Shown piece by piece: positions 18,087-29,728 of a DNA stretch of 44,859 nucleotides. The notes under the pieces were generated by a model that worked only from the letters and a program-made list of their open reading frames with translations, was not told the DNA's origin and searched no databases. This stretch comes from Burkholderiaceae bacterium (GTDB lineage: Bacteria; Pseudomonadota; Gammaproteobacteria; Burkholderiales; Burkholderiaceae_B): NCBI GenBank assembly GCA_017857895.1, contig JAFMCG010000005.1, positions 1 to 44,859 of the forward strand, in the 5' to 3' direction. Position numbers and translations under genes: made by a program. The number at the start of each line of letters is the position of its first letter. The first letter of the stretch is position 1.

Positions 18087-19300
18087 TCACAGACGCTCAC
18101 CACCGAGCCCAATATAACGCTCGAGTGTTAACCACCGCTCAAGCCCTAGGCGGTGCCAGCCCAGCCATTATCGTTTCACTGGGTGGCTTGGTGGGTCTTC
18201 AACTGGCGAGCAATCCAGCCTTTGCTACCCTACCGATCAGCATCTTTAATTTGGGACTGGCCATCGGCACCCTGCCCGCTGCTTGGCTGATGAAACGCTT
18301 TGGTCGCCGGGCGGGCTACTTATTTGGCGCCACGCTTGGCGCTGCGGGCGGCATGGTTGCCGCCGTTGGCATCTACCAACAGATGTTCGTCTTGTTTTGT
18401 ATCGGGACCATGATCGCGGGCTTCTATGCCTCATACGTGCAAAGCTATCGCTTCGCCGTGGCTGACGGCGCACCCGATGAAATGAAACCGCGGCTCATTT
18501 CATTGGTCATGTTTGGTGGTCTTTTTGGCGCCATTATTGGCCCGCAAACCGTGATTTGGACCCGTGACTTAATCCCACTAGCGCCCTTTGCAGGTGCCTT
18601 TATCTCACAGGGAATACTGGCATTGCTGGTGCTGCCTGTTGTTTGGTGTTTGCGCAGCACCAAGACGAATCTTGTCGGCTCACCACCAGCGACGGCCAGC
18701 GATGCACCAGTGCGATCGTTAAAAGAGATTGCTGCACAACCGAAATTCATTGTGGCAGTAACCGCAGGTGTCGTTTCTTACGCCTTGATGAGCTTTGTCA
18801 TGACTGCAGCACCAGTGGCCATGGTCGGATGTGGTCATACCGTTGGAGAAGCCGCGCTCGGTATTCAATGGCATGTATTGGCCATGTTTGGCCCCAGTTT
18901 TTTTACTGGTCGACTCATCCAACGCTTCGGCGTCACGACGGTCACGGTAACGGGTTTGTTGCTTTTGGCAGCAGCCGGAGCGGTTGGACTCTCAGGGCTT
19001 GGTTTAAGCCACTTTTGGCTGGCCCTGGTGCTCCTGGGGGTTGGCTGGAATTTCGGCTTCATTGGTGCCACGACAATGATCACAGCCTGCCATCGACCAC
19101 AAGAAAAAACGCGCGTTCAAGCCATGAACGATTTCTTGGTTTTCGGCTCGGTAGCGATTTCTTCATTCGCCTCGGGCAAACTCCTGTCTGTGGCCGGCTG
19201 GGAGATCATCAACTGGATTATCTTTCCATGCGTACTGCTGGTTTTTGCACTCATGTTTTGGCAACACCGCCACGACGCACAAACACCGTCAGTGGCTTAA
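18083..19300 (+). CDS. MFS transporter
   Basis: Multiple hydrophobic TM segments with LMKRFGRRAGYLFG loop. The ORF-track start at 17939 is inside ubiC; ATG at 18083 gives an ATGA overlap with the ubiC stop. Confidence 0.88.
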   Translation: MITDAHHRAQYNARVLTTAQALGGASPAIIVSLGGLVGLQLASNPAFATLPISIFNLGLAIGTLPAAWLMKRFGRRAGYLFGATLGAAGGMVAAVGIYQQMFVLFCIGTMIAGFYASYVQSYRFAVADGAPDEMKPRLISLVMFGGLFGAIIGPQTVIWTRDLIPLAPFAGAFISQGILALLVLPVVWCLRSTKTNLVGSPPATASDAPVRSLKEIAAQPKFIVAVTAGVVSYALMSFVMTAAPVAMVGCGHTVGEAALGIQWHVLAMFGPSFFTGRLIQRFGVTTVTVTGLLLLAAAGAVGLSGLGLSHFWLALVLLGVGWNFGFIGATTMITACHRPQEKTRVQAMNDFLVFGSVAISSFASGKLLSVAGWEIINWIIFPCVLLVFALMFWQHRHDAQTPSVA

Positions 19301-20922
19301 AACCCGACAGCCTGTCCGTCGCGACGGCTGTCGCTCGCTGCCACATAGCCATCCTCTAAATCTTCAGACAGGCGCCAAATAAACTGACCAGAGCCGAAAT
19401 CCATGTAAGGGTCTTCGATGGACTTTAAAACGTGGCCTTTGGCGGCCAGCCCTTTCACCACTTCAGGATCCATGGTTGACTCGACATCGAGCGTGAAGTC
19501 ACGGTTTAACTTCCATCGCGGCGCGCAACATGCCGCTTGTGGTTGTTGGTCGTAAGCGAGCATGCGAACCAATGTTTGCATGTGTCCTTGGGGCTGAATA
19601 TCACCACCCATCACACCGAAGCTCATCACGGGTGCACCTTGACGACTCAAGAATCCAGGAATGATGGTGTGAAACGGTCTCTTATGCCCACCCACCACAT
19701 TGGGTGAGGCTTCATCCATTGAAAAACCACAACCCCTGTTTTGTAGACTAATGCCCGTATTGGGCACAACCACGCCTGAACCAAAGCCCATGTAATTGGA
19801 CTGAATAAACGAAATCATCATGCCGCTTTCGTCAGCTGCTGATAAATAAATGGTGCCACCTGCATCAGGCACACCAGCACCAAAATGCGTGGCACGTTCG
19901 GGATCAATGAGTTTCGCACGAGCCGCCAGATACTCTGGCGCCAGCATCTGCTCAGGCGTCACTGACATGGCTCTTGGGTCGCTCACGTAACGATACAAAT
20001 CGGCAAATGCCAGTTTCATGGCTTCGATTTGTAAGTGTTGTGATTGCACGCTATCGAGCGGCAAGGCGCTCAAGTCAAATTGCTCCAAAATGCCCACCGC
20101 AATCAAGGCTGCAATGCCTTGGCCATTGGGTGGCAGTTCATGTAAGGTGAAGCCTTGAAAGTCTTTGGTCAGCGGCTCTACCCACTGAGGGGCATAGGCA
20201 GCGAAATCTTCTAGCGTGTGAGCCCCACCGTGAGCTTGAAGGTGTTGAACCATGCGCTTGGCCATCTCACCGTCATACATGGTTTGCCCATTGGTTTGAC
20301 CAATGAGCCGGAATGTTTCAGCTGCCGCCGGTAAGGCAAACCGTTCACCCACGCGCGGCGCACGACCATTGGGCATGAAAGCCTCGGCGTAACCGGGTTG
20401 ATTAGCAATTTCAGGAACGGCGGCTGCCCATTTGTGTGCGACCACCGGTGGGACGGCATAACCACGTTGAGCGATAGCCGCTGCGGGTGCCATCAACTCA
20501 GAGAAAGGCAAACGACCAAACTTTTCGTGCAAGGCCGCCCAGCCAGCCACAACCCCAGGCACCGTAATCGCATCCACGCCGCGCTTGGGGGCATTGGCGT
20601 GACCTTGTGCGTTTCGACCGTATTTGTTGGCAAAGTACGCGGGGTTCCAAGCCATGGGGGCATGGCCAGAGGCATTTAAGCCATGAGCCTTACCTTCGTG
20701 CCAAACAATCGCAAAAGCATCACCACCCAAGCCACATGACACGGGCTCAGTCATCGTAATGACAGCGGCGGCGGCAATCGCCGCATCAACAGCGCTGCCG
20801 CCTTTGTAAAGCATTTGCAGGCCCGATTGGGCTGCCAACGGATGGGAGGTTGAAACGATATTGCGTGCAAAAACCGGAATGCGCACGCTTGGGTAGGGGT
20901 TTATCCAGTCAAAAGATTTCAT
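19297..20922 (-). CDS. Gamma-glutamyltransferase family protein
   Basis: MLYKGGSAVDAAIAAAAVITMTEPVSCGLGGDAFAIVW, AGGTIYLSAADESGMMISFIQSNYMGFGSGVVVPNTGISLQNRG. Confidence 0.94.
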   Translation of the reverse strand: MKSFDWINPYPSVRIPVFARNIVSTSHPLAAQSGLQMLYKGGSAVDAAIAAAAVITMTEPVSCGLGGDAFAIVWHEGKAHGLNASGHAPMAWNPAYFANKYGRNAQGHANAPKRGVDAITVPGVVAGWAALHEKFGRLPFSELMAPAAAIAQRGYAVPPVVAHKWAAAVPEIANQPGYAEAFMPNGRAPRVGERFALPAAAETFRLIGQTNGQTMYDGEMAKRMVQHLQAHGGAHTLEDFAAYAPQWVEPLTKDFQGFTLHELPPNGQGIAALIAVGILEQFDLSALPLDSVQSQHLQIEAMKLAFADLYRYVSDPRAMSVTPEQMLAPEYLAARAKLIDPERATHFGAGVPDAGGTIYLSAADESGMMISFIQSNYMGFGSGVVVPNTGISLQNRGCGFSMDEASPNVVGGHKRPFHTIIPGFLSRQGAPVMSFGVMGGDIQPQGHMQTLVRMLAYDQQPQAACCAPRWKLNRDFTLDVESTMDPEVVKGLAAKGHVLKSIEDPYMDFGSGQFIWRLSEDLEDGYVAASDSRRDGQAVGF

Positions 20923-20975
20923 TGCAGTCCAAAGGCTTTTTTATATTGTTTATTTTTTTGTCGACACAACCCACA

Positions 20976-21338
<363 letters not shown>

Positions 21339-21352
21339 CTAGCAAGTTAGTG

Positions 21353-23026
21353 CTAATCGGAAAGAGACTCACGAAACGCGTTGGACAAAGGATAGCGCCA
21401 ATCACGCCCAAATGCCCTGACCGTGACTTTTGGACCCGGTGGCGATTGACGGCGCTTGTACTCATTGATTCGCAACAATCGCACCACTTGATGAACCGCA
21501 GCCTCGTCAAGACCCGATTGGATCAAGGACTTAAGGGGTAAATTGTGGTCCACATAACCCGCAATGATGGCATCAATGACCTCGTAACTGGGCAATGAGT
21601 CTTGGTCGGTTTGGTCGTCACGCAGCTCAGCGCTGGGCGCGCGGGTGATGATGCGCTCAGGAATCACCAAAGACTGTTGGTTGCGCCACTTAGCCAAGCG
21701 ATAGACCAATGTTTTTGGCACATCTTTGAGTACAGCAAAACCGCCAGCCATATCACCGTATAGCGTGCAGTAACCAGTGGTTAGCTCCGATTTATTACCC
21801 GTGGTCAGTACCAAAGAGCCCAGCTTATTCGACAGCGCCATTAATAGGGTGCCACGAGTACGCGACTGAAGGTTTTCCTCTGTGGTGTCTGGAGAGCGCC
21901 CCTTAAAAGCGCCTGCAAGCGCCTGCTCAAGGGCATTGGTAACATCGCCAATGGGTATCACTTGATAATTAACATTCAGTGTTTCAACCATGGCCTGCGC
22001 ATCTGTTTGCGAAATATCAGCCGTGTAGCGCGATGGCATCATAACGGCACTCACCGCCTCTGGGCCCAAGGCATCAACAGCCACCGCCAACACCACGGCT
22101 GAATCAATGCCGCCAGACAGGCCCAGCACCACCGCTTTGAAGCCGTTTTTAAGCACGTAATCTCTCACACCAGTGGTAAGGGCGCCCCAAACCAACGACA
22201 GGTGCTCTTGTTCGGCCTCTTCCTCCATGCTGGTGACCGGCGTCCATGGGCCGTCCCCTAGCGCCAATGCGCCACTGCTTTGCACCAACACATGACTAAG
22301 TGCTGGCTTGAATGCAGGCGCATGGCCTATGCAATGCCCCTGGCGATCGAGGGCAAACGACATGCCTTCAAACACCAGTTCATCTTGCGCACCACAAAGA
22401 TTGACGTAAAGTAAACTTAGGCCGGTCCGATCAACACAACGACGCATCATTTCGAGTCGATGCGTAAACTTGCCCATGTGAAACGGCGAGGCATTCAAAA
22501 CCAACAGGCACTGTGCCCCAGCCTCACTAGCAGCAGTTGGTGCGTGCCTAAGCCAAGCATCCTCACAAATGTTGAGACCAAATCGCACGCCAGCGTGCTC
22601 AAAAGTGCAGGCTTGGTCACCTGGACTGAAATAACGTTGCTCATCGAAAACGCCATAGTTCGGCAATTCGCGTTTGAAATATCGCGCCATGACTTTCCCG
22701 CCCAGCAACACACTAGCGGCGTTGTAGAGCTTGGCGTCTTGGACGTAAACATGCCCAACGACCACGGCTAAGTTAGGCAAATCAGCCAAGCGGGCACACA
22801 ACTCAACCAATGCCAGTCGGTCTTGCTCAACGAAGGCCGGCCTCAGTAACAAGTCCTCGCAAGGGTAGCCCGTTAGAGAAAGCTCAGGCGTCAATAAAAC
22901 ATCAGCACCGCTAGCGGCCGCTTGACGCGCCATTTGCTCAATTTGAGCGGCGTTACCTGAAAAATCACCGACCGAGGCATTGATCTGCGCGAGCGCAACG
23001 TTTGCAGCTGACATAGGCACCTTCAC
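21353..23026 (-). CDS. nadE: Glutamine-dependent NAD+ synthase
   Basis: N-terminal nitrilase/amidotransferase domain (LLTPELSLTGYPCEDLL), LGLSGGIDSAVVLAVAVDALG, TTGNKSELTTGYCTLYGDMAGG. Start may be ATG at 23014. Confidence 0.95.
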   Translation of the reverse strand: MKVPMSAANVALAQINASVGDFSGNAAQIEQMARQAAASGADVLLTPELSLTGYPCEDLLLRPAFVEQDRLALVELCARLADLPNLAVVVGHVYVQDAKLYNAASVLLGGKVMARYFKRELPNYGVFDEQRYFSPGDQACTFEHAGVRFGLNICEDAWLRHAPTAASEAGAQCLLVLNASPFHMGKFTHRLEMMRRCVDRTGLSLLYVNLCGAQDELVFEGMSFALDRQGHCIGHAPAFKPALSHVLVQSSGALALGDGPWTPVTSMEEEAEQEHLSLVWGALTTGVRDYVLKNGFKAVVLGLSGGIDSAVVLAVAVDALGPEAVSAVMMPSRYTADISQTDAQAMVETLNVNYQVIPIGDVTNALEQALAGAFKGRSPDTTEENLQSRTRGTLLMALSNKLGSLVLTTGNKSELTTGYCTLYGDMAGGFAVLKDVPKTLVYRLAKWRNQQSLVIPERIITRAPSAELRDDQTDQDSLPSYEVIDAIIAGYVDHNLPLKSLIQSGLDEAAVHQVVRLLRINEYKRRQSPPGPKVTVRAFGRDWRYPLSNAFRESLSD

Positions 23027-23097
23027 CTTCGGATTGAAATTGAGGTTTGATTATGGCATGACTAGGCACTTAGCGATGGCCTTATAATCTGGGCATC

Positions 23098-24522
23098 ATG
23101 ACAAACAACGCCCCTACCCCAGAAGACCAATTCGCCAATAAGGCGCAAGCATGGTCTGCCCGATTCTCTGAACCCGTATCCGACTTGGTCAAACGCTACA
23201 CCGCTTCAGTGGGGTTTGATCAAAGGTTGGCCTTTCACGACATTGCAGGCTCTTTGGCTCATGCCGAAATGCTGGCCCATGTTGGGGTTATCAGCCAAGA
23301 CGATTTAGGCAAAATTCAATCTGGCTTAAGTCAAGTCCGAACCGACATTGAAAACGGTCAGTTCACTTGGTTACTCGATTTAGAGGATGTTCATCTGAAC
23401 ATCGAAAAACGCTTGGTTGAGTTAATCGGCGATGCCGGCAAGCGCTTGCACACTGGGCGATCAAGAAATGATCAAGTGGCAACCGATATTCGTTTGTGGG
23501 TTCGTGAGCAAATCGACTTGATCTTGATGCAATTGAATGCACTTCAGCGCGTACTCGCCGAGCAAGCCATCAAACACGCCGACACGATCATGCCAGGCTT
23601 TACCCACTTGCAGGTGGCCCAACCCGTCACTTTTGGGCATCACCTCATGGCCTACGCTGAAATGTTTGCGCGCGACCATGAACGCTTGGTGGATTGCCGC
23701 CGTCGCGTGAACCGATTGCCACTTGGCGCAGCCGCTTTGGCTGGCACGAGCTTTCCAATCGATCGCGAGCGCGTGGCAAAAACACTTGGCTTTGAGTCGG
23801 TTTGCCAAAACTCGCTTGATGCTGTTTCTGACAGAGATTTTGCGATCGAATTTTGCGCCGCCAGCGCCTTGATCATGACGCATATTTCCAGACTATCGGA
23901 AGAACTCGTGCTGTGGATGAGCCCACGAGTCGGATTCATCACCTTGGCCGATCGGTTTTGCACCGGCAGCTCCATCATGCCGCAGAAGAAGAACCCCGAT
24001 GTGCCCGAGCTTGCTCGCGGTAAAACCGGGCGTGTCAATGGCCACTTGGTGGCGCTACTGACGCTCATGAAGGGTCAGCCCTTGGCTTACAACAAGGATA
24101 ACCAAGAGGACAAAGAGGGATTGTTCGACACAGCAGACACCGTTCGCAACACTCTCACCATCTTTGTTGACATGATGCAAGGTGTGACGGTTCATGCGCA
24201 AGCCATGCGCAAGGCAGCCCTACAGGGCTTTGCAACGGCTACTGATTTGGCTGATTACTTGGTCAAGAAAGGGGTCCCCTTTCGCGATGCTCACGAGGTT
24301 GTGGCGCACGCTGTACTGAGTTGTGAACAAAAGGGTTGTGACATTGCCGACTTGCCACTAGATGCCCTTCAAGCCTTCCATCACCTCATCGAAGCGGACG
24401 TTCACGCTTGCTTAACGCTTGAAGGCTCAGTAAACGCCAGATCCCACATTGGTGGTACCGCGCCCGATCAAGTCAGAGCAGCAGCCCAACGCAAGATAGA
24501 TTTACTCAAAGACCGCGATTGA
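23098..24522 (+). CDS. argH: Argininosuccinate lyase
   Basis: [41 protein letters not shown] fumarase/lyase signature. Confidence 0.97.
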   Translation: MTNNAPTPEDQFANKAQAWSARFSEPVSDLVKRYTASVGFDQRLAFHDIAGSLAHAEMLAHVGVISQDDLGKIQSGLSQVRTDIENGQFTWLLDLEDVHLNIEKRLVELIGDAGKRLHTGRSRNDQVATDIRLWVREQIDLILMQLNALQRVLAEQAIKHADTIMPGFTHLQVAQPVTFGHHLMAYAEMFARDHERLVDCRRRVNRLPLGAAALAGTSFPIDRERVAKTLGFESVCQNSLDAVSDRDFAIEFCAASALIMTHISRLSEELVLWMSPRVGFITLADRFCTGSSIMPQKKNPDVPELARGKTGRVNGHLVALLTLMKGQPLAYNKDNQEDKEGLFDTADTVRNTLTIFVDMMQGVTVHAQAMRKAALQGFATATDLADYLVKKGVPFRDAHEVVAHAVLSCEQKGCDIADLPLDALQAFHHLIEADVHACLTLEGSVNARSHIGGTAPDQVRAAAQRKIDLLKDRD

Positions 24523-25842
24523 TTCCACGTGGCCGGTGTGTGGGAACATGTTCACCACGCCGGCCTGCTTAAGGCGATAACCACCCTGCTGCTCTAAGAC
24601 ACCCGCATCACGCGCCAAAGTCGCTGGGTTACAAGAGACGTAGACAATCCGTTTGGGCCGCTGTTGGCCCTCAAGTTGACTCAATACCTCACAAACGGCC
24701 AGTGCACCTTCTCTTGGGGGATCGATCAACACACGATCAATTCGGCCACCCAAGGCGGACATCAGCACGGCGTAACTTTCGATGGTGAAAGTAAACAAGT
24801 CACTGGTTTGAAAAGCCACATTACTGACGCCGTTGTGACTTGCCGCAGCATGCGCACGGTCAACCAACGCTTGACTGCCCTCGACACCAAGAACCTGCTG
24901 CGAACCTCGTGCCAACGGCAACGTGAAATTGCCCAAACCACAAAAAAGATCCAACACGTGATCCGCTTCTGTGGCGCCAAGCAATGACAGCGCTCGTGAT
25001 ACCAGGATTTGATTAATTTGATGATTAACCTGCGTGAAATCCGTTGGACGAAAAGGCATGCTAATGCCAAAGGCAGGCAAAGCATAAGTCAGGGGCACGG
25101 CGCCCTCCTCGTCGAGCAAGCACACCGTGTCAGGCCCTTTAGACTGCAACCACCACTGCACGCCGTGTGATTGCGCAAAGGCCCGCAAAACCGTTTTGTC
25201 GGGTTCGGTCAAAGGATCCAAGTGACGCAAAACCAAGGCGATCACAGCATCGCCGACAGCCAACTCAATTTGTGGAAACCGTGTCGGCGAACTCATGCGT
25301 CCAATCATCTCGCGCAGTGGGACCAGCAGATCACTGACCGCACGGGGCAACACCTCACAGGACATCATGTCGGCCACGAAACTGCTGCGACGCTCGTGAA
25401 ACCCAACCAGAATGCCACCCTTTTGTGGCACCAAACGAACAGTCAATCGAGCGCGATAGCGATAACCCCAGCTCGGTCCGTGTATGGGTGCGAGCACTTG
25501 CTCAGGTTTAATACCCGCCAAATGACCAAACGCATCCTCTAACAGGCGTTGCTTAACCGCGACCTGGGCATCTGAAGCCAAGTGCTGCATGAGGCAACCA
25601 CCGCAGACACCAAAGTATTGACAGCGTGGTGCCACGCGCATCCATGAATCGCGCTCAACAGATACCACTTTCGCAGTGTCATAAGACGTTTTCGATTTTA
25701 AAATCTGGGCTGTCACTGACTCATGTGGCAGCGCGCCCTCAACAAACACGACCTTGCCGTCAAGGCGACCCACGCCACGTGCTTCGTGGTCAAGGGAATC
25801 AATGGTCAGTTCGATGGTTGGTTTTACACGTTTGACTTTCAG
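24502..25842 (-). CDS. rlmD: 23S rRNA (uracil(1939)-C(5))-methyltransferase RlmD-like; proposed CTG start at 25842
   Basis: [14 protein letters not shown] Fe-S cluster motif, [27 protein letters not shown]. In-frame extension upstream of the GTG at 25773 encodes [40 protein letters not shown], a TRAM-type N-terminus. Confidence 0.92.
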   Translation of the reverse strand: MKVKRVKPTIELTIDSLDHEARGVGRLDGKVVFVEGALPHESVTAQILKSKTSYDTAKVVSVERDSWMRVAPRCQYFGVCGGCLMQHLASDAQVAVKQRLLEDAFGHLAGIKPEQVLAPIHGPSWGYRYRARLTVRLVPQKGGILVGFHERRSSFVADMMSCEVLPRAVSDLLVPLREMIGRMSSPTRFPQIELAVGDAVIALVLRHLDPLTEPDKTVLRAFAQSHGVQWWLQSKGPDTVCLLDEEGAVPLTYALPAFGISMPFRPTDFTQVNHQINQILVSRALSLLGATEADHVLDLFCGLGNFTLPLARGSQQVLGVEGSQALVDRAHAAASHNGVSNVAFQTSDLFTFTIESYAVLMSALGGRIDRVLIDPPREGALAVCEVLSQLEGQQRPKRIVYVSCNPATLARDAGVLEQQGGYRLKQAGVVNMFPHTGHVESIAVFE

Positions 25843-26615
25843 ACAGAACCCCAGGCTTCTAAATACTCATACCAATGCTCAGCATCAAGGCTCTCAAGAT
25901 GCGCTCGAACCAACGCTATTTCGTGATCGTAAGCGGCCTGCGTGAGCAGGCCGCGGATCAGCTGAAAGCGACAATACACCAACCACGTGTTGACAACGTC
26001 TGTTTCGCAATAAGCCCTAACTTCGTCAGTGTGACCTTGCTGCCAAGCTTGCCAGACTTTGCTGCCGTCCATGCCAAGCTTGCCAGGAAAGCCACACATC
26101 TTGGCCAGATCATCCAAAGGGGCATTGGCGCGGCCACCGTAGTTGGCTAAGACATCCATCAAGTCTGTGTGGCGCGTGTGATATCGGCTTAAATAGTTGT
26201 TAAATTTAAAATCGCGATCATCATTGCCGTTATCCCAATAACGCGAGGCAACCACCCCGTGGACAAGGCTGCGGTAATGTAAAACGGGCAGATCAAACCC
26301 TGATCCATTCCAGCTGACAATCGTCGGCGAGTAATGATCGATTGTTTTAAAAAACCCTTGGATAAGATTGCGCTCTGGATCATCAGCTTGACCGATACAT
26401 TTCACTCGAAAACCATTGTCATCGCGAAACGCGCAACCAATCACAGCAATTTTGTGTAAATGATGTGGCAAGAAGGTGTTGCCGGTTTTGGCGTGACGCT
26501 CAGCCAGTGCCCTTTCAACCACTTCAAGGTCACTTAAGTCACCCCAGTCGTTGGTCTGACGCAAACCAACAACATCAGGAATCGTTTCAAGATCAAAAAC
26601 CAATATCGGCGTCAT
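25839..26615 (-). CDS. Predicted 3'-5' exonuclease related to the exonuclease domain of PolB
   Basis: ILVFDLETIPDV (DxE), VSWNGSGFDLPVLHYRSL, YCETDVVNTWLVYCRF. Confidence 0.9.
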   Translation of the reverse strand: MTPILVFDLETIPDVVGLRQTNDWGDLSDLEVVERALAERHAKTGNTFLPHHLHKIAVIGCAFRDDNGFRVKCIGQADDPERNLIQGFFKTIDHYSPTIVSWNGSGFDLPVLHYRSLVHGVVASRYWDNGNDDRDFKFNNYLSRYHTRHTDLMDVLANYGGRANAPLDDLAKMCGFPGKLGMDGSKVWQAWQQGHTDEVRAYCETDVVNTWLVYCRFQLIRGLLTQAAYDHEIALVRAHLESLDAEHWYEYLEAWGSV

Positions 26616-26627
26616 GCTGTCGTCCGA

Positions 26628-27410
26628 TTATTGCTGAGCAGGCAGGTAGCGCATGGGATCGACCGGCGTGCCGTTACGCCGCACCTCAAAATGCAAGCGT
26701 GGCGAGCTTGTGTCGGATTGACCCATTGTGGCGACTTGTGCACCCTTGTTAACGGCATCACCTGACTTGACCAACAGCTTTTCGTTGTGCGCATACGCGG
26801 TGATAAAACCATTGCCGTGATCCAAAATGACCAAATTCCCAAATCCACGGGCACCGTTACCGGAGTAAGCAACCTTTCCGGTGGCGGCTGCCACCACGGG
26901 TTCACCCACATTGCCAGCAATATCAATGCCTTTGTTTTGCACGGTGAATTTTTGAATAATTTTGCCTTTTGCTGGCCAGACCAAGTCCAAAGTTGTTGCA
27001 TCATTGGCTCGGGTCACCGGTTCATCTGCCTTAGGTGCGGGATCGGCATCACCTTGCCGAGCCGCTGCCATGCTTGATCCTGAATCATTCGCTGAAGCCT
27101 GTTCAGGTGCATCGGCGTTAAGCCGTAAGCGCTGGCCCACCCTAATCAGGCTCGGATTGGTGATGTTATTGAGTGATGCCAAGCGTTCAACGCTGACCCC
27201 TGTTTCCCTGGAAATAGAAGTCAGGGTATCACCAGGCTGAATGCGATAGGTGCCGTCAACCCCAAGGTCACTGAGGTTGGAAACAGGTGCAAAGATGCCA
27301 GTACCAGAACAACCTGCCATCAAGACCACCACCATCACCGTGATCCAGCGCAACTTACCAGTGATCTCGCGCCTTGCGGGTGCATACATATGACTCTCCA
27401 AAACAATCAA
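26628..27410 (-). CDS. nlpD: LysM + M23 peptidase-domain lipoprotein, NlpD-like
   Basis: Lipobox VVVLMAGCSG, LysM (YRIQPGDTLTSISRETGVSVERLASLNNI), M23 (NKGIDIAGNVGEPVVAAATGKVAYSGNGARGFGNLVILDHGNGFITAYAHN); follows surE-pcm. Confidence 0.93.
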   Translation of the reverse strand: MIVLESHMYAPARREITGKLRWITVMVVVLMAGCSGTGIFAPVSNLSDLGVDGTYRIQPGDTLTSISRETGVSVERLASLNNITNPSLIRVGQRLRLNADAPEQASANDSGSSMAAARQGDADPAPKADEPVTRANDATTLDLVWPAKGKIIQKFTVQNKGIDIAGNVGEPVVAAATGKVAYSGNGARGFGNLVILDHGNGFITAYAHNEKLLVKSGDAVNKGAQVATMGQSDTSSPRLHFEVRRNGTPVDPMRYLPAQQ

Positions 27411-28189
27411 CTTTGTACTCCGGGTTTCAAAGGCACGAATCGAACGGCCTCAAGTTCTTGCCTGACCCATTGCTGTGACGACTGCCGTGTCATCATCATC
27501 AATCGCTGCTGCGCTTGACCTTCTGGGGCAATCAATCGGCCTCCGACGGTCAGTTGCTCGAGCAACGCCTGGGGAATCTTCAGTCCTGCCGCTGCCACAA
27601 CGATCGCATCAAACGGCGCGTGTGCTGCCCATCCCAGCATCCCATCACCAAACAACAGGTGAACGTTACGACATCCCATCTGTCGCAACCGTTCCTTGGC
27701 AGTATCGTACAACGGACGGACGCGCTCAATTGAATAAACCTGCCCAAAAACTTTTGACATGACCGCGGCTTGATAGCCACAACCAGTGCCAACCTCTAAC
27801 ACTTTAATGGGTTTGGGCGAGGTCTCGCAAACCGCGGCCAACATCCTAGCGACTACCCATGGCTGAGAAATGGTTTGTGCATGACCAATGGGTAACGCCG
27901 CGTCCTCGTAGGCTCGGCTCGCGAGCGCCTGATCTACAAACAAGTGTCGATGCACTGACGCCAGTGCGGCTAAAACAGTCTCATCGGTTACCCCTTGGCT
28001 GCGCACTCGATCGACCATGCGCAAGCGCAGACGCTCAGAGGTGAGACCTAAGTTTTCTGGATATTCGGCATAAAAAGGTGCGGCAGTTGCCACTGGTGTG
28101 CGACCAGACGATCCCGGCGCAATAATACGCGTGTTGCTATTAGACGGACGAATTTCCGACATTGAAGCGAACAGCGCTTTTTTTTTCAT
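27407..28189 (-). CDS. pcm: Protein-L-isoaspartate O-methyltransferase
   Basis: [60 protein letters not shown]. Confidence 0.96.
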   Translation of the reverse strand: MKKKALFASMSEIRPSNSNTRIIAPGSSGRTPVATAAPFYAEYPENLGLTSERLRLRMVDRVRSQGVTDETVLAALASVHRHLFVDQALASRAYEDAALPIGHAQTISQPWVVARMLAAVCETSPKPIKVLEVGTGCGYQAAVMSKVFGQVYSIERVRPLYDTAKERLRQMGCRNVHLLFGDGMLGWAAHAPFDAIVVAAAGLKIPQALLEQLTVGGRLIAPEGQAQQRLMMMTRQSSQQWVRQELEAVRFVPLKPGVQS

Positions 28190-28947
28190 GAATGTGAAAC
28201 CGTCGAATCAGATAACCACTGCCCCACCACGGCGACTTGCTGCTCGTGGGTCAAATCCATTTGAAGTGGCGTCACCGACGTCCAGCCATGCTTGACCGCA
28301 TGAAAGTCAGTGCCAGGCGAATCGTCCTGCGCGTTGCCGGCGGGCCCGATCCAGTAAACGGTTTCATTATGCGGGTTGGTCGCGGCAATCACCGGCTGTG
28401 AAGCATGTCGCTTGCCCAGTCGTGTCACCTTTGGCCCACGGTGTTCGTGCGTGGGTAACCCAGGGATGTTGACGTTAAGTAGGGCCTTAGCAGCCAGCGG
28501 ATCATTCATAAAACGCTTGACCACCGATTGTGCCACGAGGGCCGCTTCGTCTAAATATTCCCAGCGCCTTTGCGTCAAAGAAAACGCAATGGCAGGTATT
28601 CCAAATAGGTGGCCCTCAACGGCTGCTGCGACAGTGCCCGAGTAAATGGTGTCATCGCCCATGTTGGCGCCATTGTTAATGCCCGACACCACCAAGTCCG
28701 GCTTGAAATCCAACAAACCAGTCAATGCGACGTGTACACAGTCAGAGGGCGTTCCATTGACCACATAAAAACCGTTTTTTGCCTGTCGAACCGACAGTGG
28801 TCGATTTAAAGTCAATGAATTAGAGGCGCCACTGTGATTGACCTCAGGGGCCACGACGGTGATGTCGCCCAAGCCCTCAAGCGCATGCGCCAAAGCTTCA
28901 ATGCCAGCGGCGCTGTAGCCATCGTCATTGGAAACGAGTATTTTCAT
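28186..28947 (-). CDS. surE: 5'/3'-nucleotidase SurE
   Basis: [66 protein letters not shown]. Confidence 0.97.
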   Translation of the reverse strand: MKILVSNDDGYSAAGIEALAHALEGLGDITVVAPEVNHSGASNSLTLNRPLSVRQAKNGFYVVNGTPSDCVHVALTGLLDFKPDLVVSGINNGANMGDDTIYSGTVAAAVEGHLFGIPAIAFSLTQRRWEYLDEAALVAQSVVKRFMNDPLAAKALLNVNIPGLPTHEHRGPKVTRLGKRHASQPVIAATNPHNETVYWIGPAGNAQDDSPGTDFHAVKHGWTSVTPLQMDLTHEQQVAVVGQWLSDSTVSHS

Positions 28948-29063
28948 GAGTCAACCAGTTTTAAGCCCATATTAGACCATTCGCTTATTGTACCTTTGTC
29001 AAACTCAAATCCATGCCCGCCACTCCAGTAAACTGATGTCTTAATTCACAGATCGTTTCTCGC

Positions 29064-29708
29064 ATGATGGAATTTTTCAACGCGACGGTCATCCCGTCAA
29101 CAATCGCAACGGCTATTTTTGTTGCCGCTTTTTTATTGGGGTCTGTCTCCTTTGCGGTGATCGTCAGTAAGCTGTATGGCCTTCAAGACCCTCGCTCCTA
29201 CGGTTCGGGCAATCCGGGGGCAACCAATGTTTTGCGCAGTGGTCATAAAACCGCTGCGGTTTTAACCTTGCTTGGCGATGCTTTCAAAGGCTGGTTTGCT
29301 GTTTGGTTGGCCTTCAATGCGGGTGCCTCTGCCAGCCTTGTTGCCATCGCAGCCGTCGGGGTGTTTTTAGGGCACCTTTTCCCGATTTTTCTGGCTTTTA
29401 AAGGGGGCAAGGGCGTCGCCACTGCGTTTGGGGTACTGCTTGCACTCGCACCTGCACTCGGTCTAGCCACCTTACTAACATGGCTAATCGTGGCCTTCTT
29501 TTTTAGAATGTCATCACTGGCTGCGGTTACAGCTGGTGTTTTTGCACCGTTTTATTACCTTATTTTGGTAGGCGTTCTTTGGCCATTTGAACCCGCCATC
29601 CTGGCAGCGCTGGTTTTGATTGCTGTCTTACTACTTGCTCGGCATCGCGCCAACATCGGACGGATTTTTGCTGGCACAGAGCCAAAAATTGGAAAAAAGT
29701 CGGCTTAA
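29064..29708 (+). CDS. plsY: Glycerol-3-phosphate acyltransferase PlsY
   Basis: [62 protein letters not shown]. Confidence 0.96.
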   Translation: MMEFFNATVIPSTIATAIFVAAFLLGSVSFAVIVSKLYGLQDPRSYGSGNPGATNVLRSGHKTAAVLTLLGDAFKGWFAVWLAFNAGASASLVAIAAVGVFLGHLFPIFLAFKGGKGVATAFGVLLALAPALGLATLLTWLIVAFFFRMSSLAAVTAGVFAPFYYLILVGVLWPFEPAILAALVLIAVLLLARHRANIGRIFAGTEPKIGKKSA

Positions 29709-29728
29709 TTCATTTTTAGTCTCAACCG

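Noticed and set aside
18643-19359. 238-aa plus-strand ORF overlapping the MFS transporter in another frame
   Set aside because: Shadow ORF: Cys/Arg/Trp/His-rich with no recognisable domain, whereas the MFS frame has clear TM segments.
23461-23883. 140-aa minus-strand ORF inside argH
   Set aside because: Antisense to a strongly conserved enzyme; low-complexity translation without motifs.
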